The translations under genes were made by a program, and so were the position numbers. The notes below the pieces were generated by a model. That model did no database searches. It was not told the DNA's origin and saw only the letters and a list, made by a program, of their open reading frames with translations. DNA of 64,000 bases, taken from Roseiconus nitratireducens. GTDB lineage: Bacteria; Planctomycetota; Planctomycetia; Pirellulales; Pirellulaceae. Of this stretch, positions 55,962 through 64,000 are shown in pieces (the stretch's first letter is position 1; each line of letters opens with the position of its first letter). The stretch lies in NCBI RefSeq assembly GCF_008629675.1, contig NZ_VWOX01000009.1, positions 248,001 through 312,000 on the forward strand, read 5' to 3'.

Positions 55962-55989
55962 GTAGCCACGCTCTGGCGAGCGTGGCTAC
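55962..55989. repeat. Perfect 12-bp-stem hairpin between convergent genes
   Basis: GTAGCCACGCTC pairs with GAGCGTGGCTAC around TGGC. Its core is the reverse complement of the hairpin at 17412-17431. It sits in the 300-bp gap between convergent RlmKL and sulfatase genes, where it could also act as a bidirectional transcription stop, though no T tract follows. Confidence 0.75.
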
Positions 55990-56026
55990 ATCGAATTCGC
56001 CGCCTCTGGCGCGCGGCACGAACCGG

Positions 56027-57607
56027 TCAGCGACGGCGACGATTGTTTCGGCGGGGAGGTCCCAATTCCGTATCGGCCGGCACGCCGAACTGCTTTTGCT
56101 TTTCCGCCAACTGCTCCAGCATCCGTTTCTGCACGTCCGCGTAGTCAGTGCTTCCGTAAACGCTCTGCAGCTCGTTGGGATCGTCCTTCAAATCAAACAG
56201 TTCCCAATCGTCGATCTTCTCGCCTTCCAGGGCGTAGAAGTGGATCAACTTGTAGCGACCGTCGGTGACGCCGAAGTGACGGGCGACGTTGTGAGCGCCC
56301 GGATTCTCGTAGTAGTGGTAGTAAAACACTTGACGCCAGTCGTCGGGCGTGTCGCCCTCCATGATCGGAACCAACGACCGTCCTTGCATGTCATCGGGAA
56401 CGTCCACTCCCGCGATGTCCAAGAACGTTTCGGCAAAGTCCAGGTTGGAGACGATGTCGTCGTTGACCGAACCCGGAGCGATCTTGCCGGGCCACCGCGC
56501 CAACAGCGGCGTGCGAAGCGATTCCTCGTACATCCATCGCTTGTCAAACCAGCCGTGCTCTCCCAGGTACCATCCCTGGTCGGACGAGTAGATGACCACG
56601 GTGTTGTCCGCCAAACCGGCTTCGTCCAGGTAGTCCAGCACCTCGCCGATCCCATCATCGACGCTCTTGACGCATCGCAGGTAATCCTTGACATAGCGTT
56701 GGTACTTCCACTTGACGATCTCCTCTTCGCTCATCGAGGAACGCGCCGCTTCAAATGCCTTGTTCTTTTCGCCGTAGGCGGCGTCCCAAACCTTCTTCTG
56801 GGCTTCGTTCATGTTCCCGTAACCGCTCAGCTTCAGGTCGTTCGCGTTCAAGTGCTCTCGAACGGTCATCTCTTGCCGTCGGGCCGATTGCGTGCGACCG
56901 GAATAGTCGTCCCACAAAGTTTCGGGTTCGGGGATGGTGACGTCGTCCAACCAGTTCAGGTACTTCGGTGCCGGCCGCCAGTTCCGGTGCGGCGCTTTGT
57001 GCTGGTACATCATCATGAAGGGCTTGTTGGGATCCCGCTGCTGTTTCAGCCAGTCCAACGTTTTCTCCGTGATGATTTCCGTCGTGTATCCCGTGTGCGG
57101 CCGCGTGACCGGGCTTCCGTCGGAGCCTTCCGTGATCATGGGCGGGTTGTAATAAGGCCCCTGCCCTTTCAGCACGTCGTAGTAGTCGTAGCCCTGCGGT
57201 GTGCTGGCCAAGTGCCACTTGCCGACGATCGCCGTCTGGTAACCCGCCTTCTGCAACAACTTCGGAAACGTTTGCTGGTCGCCGTTGAAACGATTGCCGT
57301 TGCGGACAAACCCATTCAAATGGCTGTACTTCCCGGTCTGGATGACCGCGCGGCTGGGTCCACAGATTCCGTTGGTGACGTAGCAGCGATTGAACCGCAT
57401 CCCTTCTCGCGCGATGCGATCCATGTTCGGCGTCGTGATCCGCGAGGGGTCATACGCGCTGAGCGCCTGCGTGCAGTGATCGTCCGTGAAGATGAACAGG
57501 ATGTTCGGCTGGCCAGATTCATCGGCCGCGGTCAACCGGCTGCCCAGCGCGGGAGCCAGGCACAGTGCCGCCAGCAGCAGCATTCGGAAGGGGAGCAGGG
57601 TTCGCAT
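56027..57607 (-). CDS. Secreted sulfatase (formylglycine-type)
   Basis: 526 residues, ATG at 57607 with a signal peptide (MLLLAALCLAPALGSRLTAADE). The catalytic signature CGPSR at residues 82-86 fits C-x-P-S-R, so Cys82 would be converted to formylglycine. PNILFIFTDDH (34-44) supplies the N-terminal metal ligands, and DNTVVIYSSDQGWYLGEHG the second ligand and substrate region. Sulfatases of this S1 class are numerous in Rhodopirellula-type planctomycetes, where they desulfate algal polysaccharides. The C-terminus is basic (RRNNRRRR), which is unusual for the family and could be a binding tail. Confidence 0.95.
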   Translation of the reverse strand: MRTLLPFRMLLLAALCLAPALGSRLTAADESGQPNILFIFTDDHCTQALSAYDPSRITTPNMDRIAREGMRFNRCYVTNGICGPSRAVIQTGKYSHLNGFVRNGNRFNGDQQTFPKLLQKAGYQTAIVGKWHLASTPQGYDYYDVLKGQGPYYNPPMITEGSDGSPVTRPHTGYTTEIITEKTLDWLKQQRDPNKPFMMMYQHKAPHRNWRPAPKYLNWLDDVTIPEPETLWDDYSGRTQSARRQEMTVREHLNANDLKLSGYGNMNEAQKKVWDAAYGEKNKAFEAARSSMSEEEIVKWKYQRYVKDYLRCVKSVDDGIGEVLDYLDEAGLADNTVVIYSSDQGWYLGEHGWFDKRWMYEESLRTPLLARWPGKIAPGSVNDDIVSNLDFAETFLDIAGVDVPDDMQGRSLVPIMEGDTPDDWRQVFYYHYYENPGAHNVARHFGVTDGRYKLIHFYALEGEKIDDWELFDLKDDPNELQSVYGSTDYADVQKRMLEQLAEKQKQFGVPADTELGPPRRNNRRRR

Positions 57608-58051
57608 GGTGTCGCTTCAACACGGAAGGGGCGGGAGGGGGCTGGGAGAAAGATGGTCATGATCGTAATCGTTCCTGCGCGGCGGAACAAACACCCGGCC
57701 CCTGGCACGCCCGAGACCACCAGATCCGAGGTTCGAGCCGCCGGCCCATTCAACGCAACGGTGGCGGGACGCCGGAAAACGTGGCCAATCGGCTGCCTCC
57801 GGCGGTCTACCTGGGAAAAATCCGGCCCCCCAGCGTGGTCGTCGCCGTCACCGCGAACTAGGATTTTCATTCACGGCGGGCATTCCCGTGGCCCGGAGTG
57901 ACCGGCAAAACCGTTGCCAGTCCCCAAGCTCCACACTCCGCGTTGGAACTTCCCACGCCCGTTCGCTGTCCCCCGGTCGTGCTGGATCGACGGACCGAAC
58001 CGCCCGCCGCCAAACCTTCCCGAACCTCCCCCACCACCGCAAACATCATCC
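57608..58051. other. Divergent promoter region, no gene seen
   Basis: 444 bp between the sulfatase (minus) and the DUF1080 gene (plus). It must hold both promoters. I see no clear boxes, repeat or structured RNA. Confidence 0.35.
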
Positions 58052-59362
58052 ATGGCCGTTTTTCGACTGTCTGTCCCTGCCGCATTCACCTGGTCGGTTC
58101 TGCTGATCGCCTTGCACTTGGCCAACAACGGTCGCGTCGTCGCGCAATCGCATGACAACAAGAAAGGCCCGGCCTACACCTCGCCTCCGGAAAACGACAA
58201 GAGCTTTCCGTTGATGGGAGAGTTTGCCGGTCAGATCAAATCCGGTGAAGACACACAACCATTGGCGTTGCAGATCCGCCCCATCGCCGGCAACCAGTTT
58301 CAAGCGATGGCGTACAAAGGTGGACTGCCCGGCCAACCGGATCATGAACCCGAAGCGATGCGTCTGATCGGACTCCTCTCAGGCGAGTCCGTGATCCTTT
58401 CGGGTGGCCCCTGGGCGATCTTCGTGGACGCCGACGGCTGCTCCATCGTGTCTTCCAGCGGCGAGATGCTGGGCCGGCTCGATCGTATCGAGCGTCAAAG
58501 CCCCACGCTGGGCGCACCAGCTCCTGAGAACGCCACGGTCCTTTTCGACGGTGAGGCCTTGGACCACTGGGTCGGCGCGCAACGGACCGACAACGGATTG
58601 TTGAAACAGGGCGCCACGCTGCGTCCCATGTTCCAAGATTTCGATCTGCACGTCGAGTTCCGCTTGCCCTACATGCCCCTCGCCGACGGACAATCGCGCG
58701 GCAACAGCGGGCTGTATCTGCAAAGCCGCTACGAATGCCAGATCCTGGACTCCTTCGGGACCGAACGGATGTTCAACGGCTTGGGCGCGCTGTACCGCCA
58801 AAAATCGCCGGATGTGAACATGGCCTTCCCGCCATTGACTTGGCAGACCTACGACGTCCGCTTCACCGCCCCGCGATGGGCCAACGACGGCACCAAAATT
58901 CGCGACGCCCACATCACCAGCTGGGTCAACGGTGTGAAGGTCCAAGACGACGTGGCACTGCCAACCAAGACCGGTGCTGGCAAGCAAGAGGAGCCGCTGC
59001 TGCTGCCGATCTTGTTCCAAGACCACGGCGACCCGGTCCGATTCCGAAACATCTGGATCATCGACCGGGGCCTGTCCTCCGCCGAGTTTCCGGTGATGGC
59101 GACCGAACAGCAGCAGCAAGCGGCGGCCAGCGTGGGCTGGGAATCGCAACCCAAACCCGAAGGCGAACAAGCCAAGGATGAAAGCAAATCCGACGGCGGT
59201 GACGAGGAAGCGAAGCAAGCGGACGACAAGGAATCGGACGACAAGCCGCAACCCTCCGATGAAGACCCCTCTGGCTCAGAAGGGCCCTCTTCGGAAGACT
59301 CAGCAGCCGCCGACCAATCGGACGCCCCATCCAAAGAAAACTCGGAATCCAAGTCCGAGTGA
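58052..59362 (+). CDS. DUF1080 family secreted protein
   Basis: 436 residues from ATG at 58052 (MAVFRLSVPAAFTWSVLLIALHL), a good signal peptide; the frame is open further upstream without signal-like sequence. Residues about 150-345 form a DUF1080 (3-keto-disaccharide-hydrolase) domain, a concanavalin-like fold: RGNSGLYLQSRYECQILDSFG and the late QDHGDPVRFRNIWI are hallmarks. Before it is a smaller domain of about 100 residues I do not recognise. The last 60 residues are low-complexity Glu/Asp/Ser/Lys. It is divergent from the sulfatase, and such pairs are common in polysaccharide-degrading planctomycetes. Confidence 0.88.
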   Translation: MAVFRLSVPAAFTWSVLLIALHLANNGRVVAQSHDNKKGPAYTSPPENDKSFPLMGEFAGQIKSGEDTQPLALQIRPIAGNQFQAMAYKGGLPGQPDHEPEAMRLIGLLSGESVILSGGPWAIFVDADGCSIVSSSGEMLGRLDRIERQSPTLGAPAPENATVLFDGEALDHWVGAQRTDNGLLKQGATLRPMFQDFDLHVEFRLPYMPLADGQSRGNSGLYLQSRYECQILDSFGTERMFNGLGALYRQKSPDVNMAFPPLTWQTYDVRFTAPRWANDGTKIRDAHITSWVNGVKVQDDVALPTKTGAGKQEEPLLLPILFQDHGDPVRFRNIWIIDRGLSSAEFPVMATEQQQQAAASVGWESQPKPEGEQAKDESKSDGGDEEAKQADDKESDDKPQPSDEDPSGSEGPSSEDSAAADQSDAPSKENSESKSE

Positions 59363-59387
59363 TCCGCGGCTAATCTTTTCTCACCCC

Positions 59388-59750
59388 CCTGGTTCCAAGG
59401 CTCCCGCCTTGGAACCCACTGCAACGCAGGCTCCGCCTGCCCCGATGGACTGAGCTGGCAGAGCCAGCCCTCATCGCGTTCCCGGGCGGGAGCCCGGGAA
59501 CGAGACGCTCCTCTTCCATCTGCTCCTGCCCCCCTGGTTCCAAGGCTCCCGCCTTGGAACCCGCTGTCCCCCACGCTCCGCCTGCTCCGTCGGACTGAGC
59601 CGGCAGAGCCAGCCCTCATCGCGTTCCCGGGCGGGAGCCCGGGAACGAGACGCTCCTCTTCCATCTGCTCCTGCCCCCCCTGGTTCCAAGGCTCCCGCCT
59701 TGGAACCCACTGTCCCCCAGGCTCCGCCTGGCCACCCCAGGCTCCGCCTG
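59388..59750 (-). repeat. Four-hairpin tandem array (143-146-bp units, 2.4 copies)
   Basis: CTGGTTCCAAGGCTCCCGCC recurs at 59391, 59534 and 59680, at 143- and 146-bp spacing. Each unit has the GGTTCCAAGG/CCTTGGAACC hairpin, a CAGGCTCCGCCTG-type hairpin, a CTGGCAGAGCCAG hairpin and CGTTCCCGGGCGGGAGCCCG then GGAACG. Same orientation as the 49.2-kb array. The gap continues without a gene to the next start. Confidence 0.85.
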
Positions 59751-59905
59751 CCCCACCGCCGCCGAAACGGCGCGAACTGACCTTGCGCTCGACCGCGGTT
59801 TCTAGCTAAGGTCCCGACAGCGCCTCAAGGTGGGGGGAGTGCGCCCGGAGCGGCGCCCGACGCGTTCTTTTCAATGGATGACCGGCGTCAAGCAAGGATG
59901 TGACC

Positions 59906-62900
59906 GTGGAGACCGAGAACTATTTGCTGGATGACATCGAGCGAAGCCAGCAAGAAGAGACACGACGGAGACGCGAGAATCGGTCGCGACGCTACCGCCG
60001 CACACTGATGATCGGGCTGGGCTTCCTGGCCCTGATCGTATTGGCTGCCCCAAGCTTGATCAGCCATACCGGCGTCGCCAGTACGATGCTAGCCACCAGG
60101 GCCGACCAGCAAGGCTGGGTCGCGACCGCCGACGCGATCGACGTCGGCTGGATCACCCCCTTGTCGATCCGCAACCTGACCCTGGTTGGGAAAGAGCGCG
60201 AGAGCAAAATCCAGATCGAGCGAATTGATACCTCGCTGACGGTGCTGGACCTGTTGCGATTGGACGTCCAGCAGATCGGCGAGATCACCGTCCGCGGCGC
60301 CGAGGTGGACTGCACGGTGTTCCCCGGTGGGTCATCCATCGAAACTGATCTGACCGACCTTTTGACAACCGATGACTCCGACGCATCGGAACCGGTGCGG
60401 GCGGACATCCGCGTTCAAAACTTGAAGGCCAACATCAAGGACGCTCAAACAAAGCAACGGTGGGTGTTGGATCAATCCAACCTGGACGTGCTGATTGACG
60501 GACAACGGATCGAAGGCGATCTGGCGGGAGTCGTCGAAGAACCCGGCGGCAGCGGCGGGGCCATCCAAAGTCACTTTGTCTGGCACCCCGTCACCAATCC
60601 CAATCTTGCCGTCCCGATCACGCCCGTCTCCGGCCATCCCGACGCGTCGAACAACCCCGAGTGGGAATTGTCGCTGAAAGCCGAGTCGTTCCCGTTGTCG
60701 GTGATGAACCTGGCTTCCTGTCGATTCGGACAAGCCGCCGCGACGATGCCCGACCAATTCTTCGGCGACACCACGGGAAAAGTCCGCTTGACCGGTCGCC
60801 CCGGCGGGACCATGCAAGCCGCCATCGGTGACTTGCGGATCCGCAACCTGCAACTGTCCCACTCGGCGCCCGAGGATGCCTCGCCAAAACACTGGAACAA
60901 CGAATTGGCCACACTCGATGGCGAACTGTCTCTCTCCGGCGGTTGGCTGTTCGGACACGGATTGGAACTGACAACCGACTTCGCTTCCGCAACGCTCGAC
61001 GGGGCCTTTCCGACCACGATGACCTTGACCGGCGCCGAAGACAATCCGCTCAGCTGGCTTCAAACCCTGGACGGAAAAGCACGCGTGGACGTCGACTTGG
61101 CCGCACTGGATCGTGCCATGCCCGGCCTGATCCCGTTGCGATCGGACGCCCAATTGGTATCGGGACGACTCAGCGGCTCCATCGAGAATACCTTGCCCGG
61201 CGCGCCGGCGGCGGAGACAGCGATCCCCGCGGGTGCGTCTGCGGATCCGTCCAGCGGCCGAAAAAGCAACTTGGAACTCCGCAGCGACGCGATCCGCGCC
61301 CGCGCGGGCGGTCGAGCCGTGGTGATCGAACCGATCAAGTTGACCGCCATGGTCAGCAGCGAAAACGGCGCCCTGCGAGCCGACCAGTTTGCTCTCTCCA
61401 GCTCGTTCGCCAGCGCCTCCGGCAGTGGCACCCTACAGCGCGGCGACGCCGACCTGGAAATCGACTTCGGCCGCTTTTACACCATGCTTCGCCCGATCAT
61501 CGACCTGTCCGAAGGCTCGCTCGGCGGAACGGCATCCGGACGCATCCGCTGGAACGTCCGCCCCGGCAATCAACCGGACGTGGAAACGTGGCAGCTGCGT
61601 GGCGATGGCGAAGCCAACAACTTGCTGGTCACCCTGCCCGGCGGCACCCGATTCAAACGCGCGATTGTCCGCGGCGAAGTCTCGGCGGAAGGTCGCTGGC
61701 GCGGTCAGAGTTTGCAGGAATTGACGTCGGCCGACGTCACACTGCATAGCACCGGCGTTTTGGCAAAAGCCGCGTTGGTCGAACCGGTCCAGAACCCGTC
61801 CGCCGATTCGATGTACGCGGTGCGTCTGTCCGGGGACGGTCGGCTGGAGAATCTGGCCGAATCCTTGCGTCCCTGGTTGCCCGAGTCGATCCGCGACGCG
61901 GAAGGACGCATCGTCGGCTCGGCCACCGGCCAGATCAGCCGGTCCAAGGGATCACTCTCGCGCGCCGACTTCGACTTGTATCAACCGCGCATCGCGTATG
62001 CCGATCAGTGGTTCAGCCAACCCAACGTGACCGTCCACTTCCAAGGCGTCCTCGACTGGCCCAGCGGTAGCCTGGCGGCTCAAGACCTGACGGTCGTCGG
62101 CGAAGCTCTCTCGTTGGCGGTGCAAGGAGATGCGGGACCGGAACAGACCAACCTGGACGTCGCCTGGAAGCTGGATCTGGAACGGCTGCAGCAAAGCGTC
62201 GGTGCCAGCGTCGCCCGCGCACGCCCCAACCCGGTCCAGCCGGCTAGCTATCGCGCCACCCGCGAAGAACCGTACCGTTGGTCGGGTCAGTGCCAAGGCA
62301 AGTCAAAGATCACCGGCGACGGAAACCAATGGACCATCGACTCCACCGCCTCGGCGACGTCGCTGGCGATCGCGGCGCCGCGAAAAGCCCAACCGGTACC
62401 ACCCGGCACACCACGGCTGCGCGGCGACGGTTCCGACGGCGATGACCAGCGACTGTGGTACGAGCCCCGCTTGCAGGTCCAAGGCCCGATTGAGCTGAAC
62501 GGAGAAACCGGCGCCGTCAAGATTTCCGAACTGCAGGTCGCCTGCGACTGGTTCGCCGGAACGCTAACCGGCAACCTCGACCGGAAAGACGACCAGACCA
62601 GCCTGGTCCTGCAGGGCCCCTCGAAGTGGAAAATGGATGTCGTTGCGGCGCGACTTTCCGAAATGGTTGGCACCCGCATCGAAGCGACGGGACTGCACGA
62701 AACGCCGTTCAAATTGAAACTGAAAACCCACCCCGTTGATCCGCTGACGCTGGCGCTCGAAAGCGAACTCGGTTGGGAAGCGTGCAAAGTCGCCGGTGTG
62801 TCTTTGGGTCGAGCAACGCTGCCGTTCAGCTTGTCGGAAGACTCGTTGAAGATCGCGCCGGCAACGATCCCGATCGTCTCCCTCGCGCCCAACCGGTCCG

Positions 62901-63709
62901 GCATCGATTCACCGCGCGGCGGCGGCGCGGCGTCCTCCGGTGGGAACCTGGAATTTGCCGCGGAGGTTCATTACGCGACGACACCGGCAACGATCCGGGT
63001 GAAAAGTGGTTCCAAGATTGATTCGCTGCAAATCACCCCGGAGACCGCGTCCAGTTGGCTGGCCTACCTGGCACCCCTCGCCGCCGGTGCAACTCGGATC
63101 GAAGGCAACCTGAGTGCCACACTGGACGAAACGTTGATCGTCGTGGGCGATCCGTCGGCCAGCGTGGTGCGTGGCAGCTTGGACATCCGGCGGATGCAGT
63201 TGGCTTCCGGCCCGCTGGCCAACCAATTGGTCCTGGGACTTCGGCAGATCAAATCGTTGACGCAACTCGCCTCGGGAAAACCCGCACCCGCGGCCGACGG
63301 CGAAAAAGCGTTGATCGAGATGGCGCCCCAAACGGTCGACTTCAGCTTTGAGAACGGCGTGGCGACTCACCAACGAATGTACTTCCAAGTCGACCGGGCT
63401 CAGATCATGACCAGTGGCCGCGTCAACTTGCAGCAACAATTGGACATGATCGCGCAAATCCCCTTGGATGCACGCTGGCTGGGCAACGATCTGCAGGGCT
63501 TGGCCGGCGAAACCTTGACCTTTCCGGTCACCGGAACGCTCTCGCAGCCGCGTCTGGATCTGGCCGCCGTTCGCGACGTCGTCACCCGGCTGGGAAGCAA
63601 AGCGGGCGCGGAGCTGATTCAGAATCGATTGGACAGCGTCATCCAAAAGCAGCTCGGATCGGGATTGGATCAATTCAACTCCGGCCTGGAAAAGATCCTG
63701 GGTTTCTGA
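59906..63709 (+). CDS. Large AsmA/TamB-like membrane-anchored protein
   Basis: About 1267 residues. The frame can start at GTG 59900, but AAGGA (59894-59898) is seven bases before GTG at 59906, so I chose that. A cytoplasmic basic N-terminus (RRRRENRSRRYRR) precedes one membrane helix (LMIGLGFLALIVLAAPSL), then a long extracytoplasmic region of repetitive beta-strand character: VNVGWITPLSIRNLTLVG-like phrases, ITVRGAEVDC, EITVRG, and a late NLSATLDETLIV. This matches AsmA/DUF748/TamB-type proteins that form a hydrophobic groove carrying lipids across the periplasm. I cannot name the subfamily. The late DFSFENGVATHQRMYFQVDR resembles the family's C-terminal part. Confidence 0.75.
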   Translation: METENYLLDDIERSQQEETRRRRENRSRRYRRTLMIGLGFLALIVLAAPSLISHTGVASTMLATRADQQGWVATADAIDVGWITPLSIRNLTLVGKERESKIQIERIDTSLTVLDLLRLDVQQIGEITVRGAEVDCTVFPGGSSIETDLTDLLTTDDSDASEPVRADIRVQNLKANIKDAQTKQRWVLDQSNLDVLIDGQRIEGDLAGVVEEPGGSGGAIQSHFVWHPVTNPNLAVPITPVSGHPDASNNPEWELSLKAESFPLSVMNLASCRFGQAAATMPDQFFGDTTGKVRLTGRPGGTMQAAIGDLRIRNLQLSHSAPEDASPKHWNNELATLDGELSLSGGWLFGHGLELTTDFASATLDGAFPTTMTLTGAEDNPLSWLQTLDGKARVDVDLAALDRAMPGLIPLRSDAQLVSGRLSGSIENTLPGAPAAETAIPAGASADPSSGRKSNLELRSDAIRARAGGRAVVIEPIKLTAMVSSENGALRADQFALSSSFASASGSGTLQRGDADLEIDFGRFYTMLRPIIDLSEGSLGGTASGRIRWNVRPGNQPDVETWQLRGDGEANNLLVTLPGGTRFKRAIVRGEVSAEGRWRGQSLQELTSADVTLHSTGVLAKAALVEPVQNPSADSMYAVRLSGDGRLENLAESLRPWLPESIRDAEGRIVGSATGQISRSKGSLSRADFDLYQPRIAYADQWFSQPNVTVHFQGVLDWPSGSLAAQDLTVVGEALSLAVQGDAGPEQTNLDVAWKLDLERLQQSVGASVARARPNPVQPASYRATREEPYRWSGQCQGKSKITGDGNQWTIDSTASATSLAIAAPRKAQPVPPGTPRLRGDGSDGDDQRLWYEPRLQVQGPIELNGETGAVKISELQVACDWFAGTLTGNLDRKDDQTSLVLQGPSKWKMDVVAARLSEMVGTRIEATGLHETPFKLKLKTHPVDPLTLALESELGWEACKVAGVSLGRATLPFSLSEDSLKIAPATIPIVSLAPNRSGIDSPRGGGAASSGGNLEFAAEVHYATTPATIRVKSGSKIDSLQITPETASSWLAYLAPLAAGATRIEGNLSATLDETLIVVGDPSASVVRGSLDIRRMQLASGPLANQLVLGLRQIKSLTQLASGKPAPAADGEKALIEMAPQTVDFSFENGVATHQRMYFQVDRAQIMTSGRVNLQQQLDMIAQIPLDARWLGNDLQGLAGETLTFPVTGTLSQPRLDLAAVRDVVTRLGSKAGAELIQNRLDSVIQKQLGSGLDQFNSGLEKILGF

Positions 63710-63763
63710 CCAGCCCACCACGCCCGACCATCAGGCCCGAGCCATCAGGACCGGAGGGCCGCT

Positions 63764-63855
63764 TGCCGGTCGACAGGCCCGGAAGGCCGACAGCCACCTG
63801 CCGGTCGACAGGCCCGGAGGGCCGACAGCCACCTGCCGGCGGCCTTGGCCGCCGG
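63764..63855 (+). repeat. 35-bp tandem repeat and a TT-centred palindrome
   Basis: TGCCGGTCGACAGGCCCGGA is repeated at 63764 and 63799 in 35-bp units, differing by one base (GGAAGG versus GGAGGG). It is followed by CCGGCGGCC and GGCCGCCGG around TT at 63836-63855. A CCCCGAAGGGGCGACAG motif at 63878-63894 belongs to the same family as those at 36613 and 36681. No gene in the remainder up to 64000. Confidence 0.75.
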
Positions 63856-64000
63856 TTTCTTCCACCCCGTCGCCAGCCCCGAAGGGGCGACAGCAATGCC
63901 TCGGTGCGCCGACAACCTCCACGCGCCGGCCAAACATCCAACGCGTCGCAATCGCAAGCTGGATGAACAACCCACGACTACATTCGCAATGCCATTGCTT

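Overview
The window looks like a chromosomal segment of a planctomycete, most likely a Pirellulaceae (Rhodopirellula-like) organism. The evidence is the combination of a DUF1501 protein, two DUF1559 prepilin-like proteins, a DUF1080 protein, a sulfatase, an LEPR-XLL-type surface protein, a PEP-CTERM protein, ASPIC/UnbV-FG-GAP lipoproteins, a moderately high GC content and large gaps filled with palindromic repeats. I see no rRNA, tRNA, CRISPR array, phage or classical insertion sequence. Family calls are from motif recognition only; no database search was run.

Layout. 1-4145: end of a DUF1501 gene, a two-CBS-domain protein, a DUF1559 protein with an EF-hand loop, and a ferritin-like protein. 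4429-14063: a two-domain alpha/beta hydrolase, then a compact set consisting of a membrane protein, an ABC ATPase, an ABC-2 permease made of two homologous halves, and a HEAT-repeat protein; the last three are joined by ATGA overlaps. 14610-21310: LEPR-XLL beta-helix surface protein, PEP-CTERM protein with a strong terminator, and glycogen phosphorylase. 21688-42706: a heptaheme cytochrome-TPR protein, a DUF559 nuclease-like gene set among palindromic repeats, five paralogous TPR + FG-GAP + ASPIC/UnbV lipoproteins, a DUF1559 protein and a tiny lipoprotein. 43274-49213: small membrane protein, HlyD-like adaptor coupled to an exported alpha/alpha-toroid protein, and an MscS-family channel. 49613-53222: SDR, PAS-AraC regulator, Na+/solute symporter with its DUF3311 partner. 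53540-63709: RlmKL rRNA methyltransferase, sulfatase, DUF1080 protein, and a large AsmA/TamB-like protein.

Repeats. Four or more families of structured DNA fill nearly every large intergenic gap. The most striking is a roughly 145-155 bp element whose ends are palindromes around a TT/AA centre. It is present in six complete or nearly complete copies plus a fragment, and one copy lies beside the DUF559 gene, with a solo terminal palindrome on that gene's other side. This resembles the relation between REP palindromes and their RAYT transposases, but with an unrelated nuclease; I give it as the leading candidate for an undescribed system. Other families are four-hairpin tandem arrays (46.4, 49.2 and 59.4 kb), a direct repeat of about 100 bp bracketing the PEP-CTERM/glgP segment, and short hairpins repeated at 17.4 and 56.0 kb.

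How genes may work together. Most proteins here are predicted to be exported, lipid-anchored or membrane-bound, so the region is largely cell-envelope biology. The five lipoproteins and the multiheme cytochrome share a TPR plus secreted-domain design and are neighbours, which suggests related extracytoplasmic jobs, but no function can be assigned from sequence alone.
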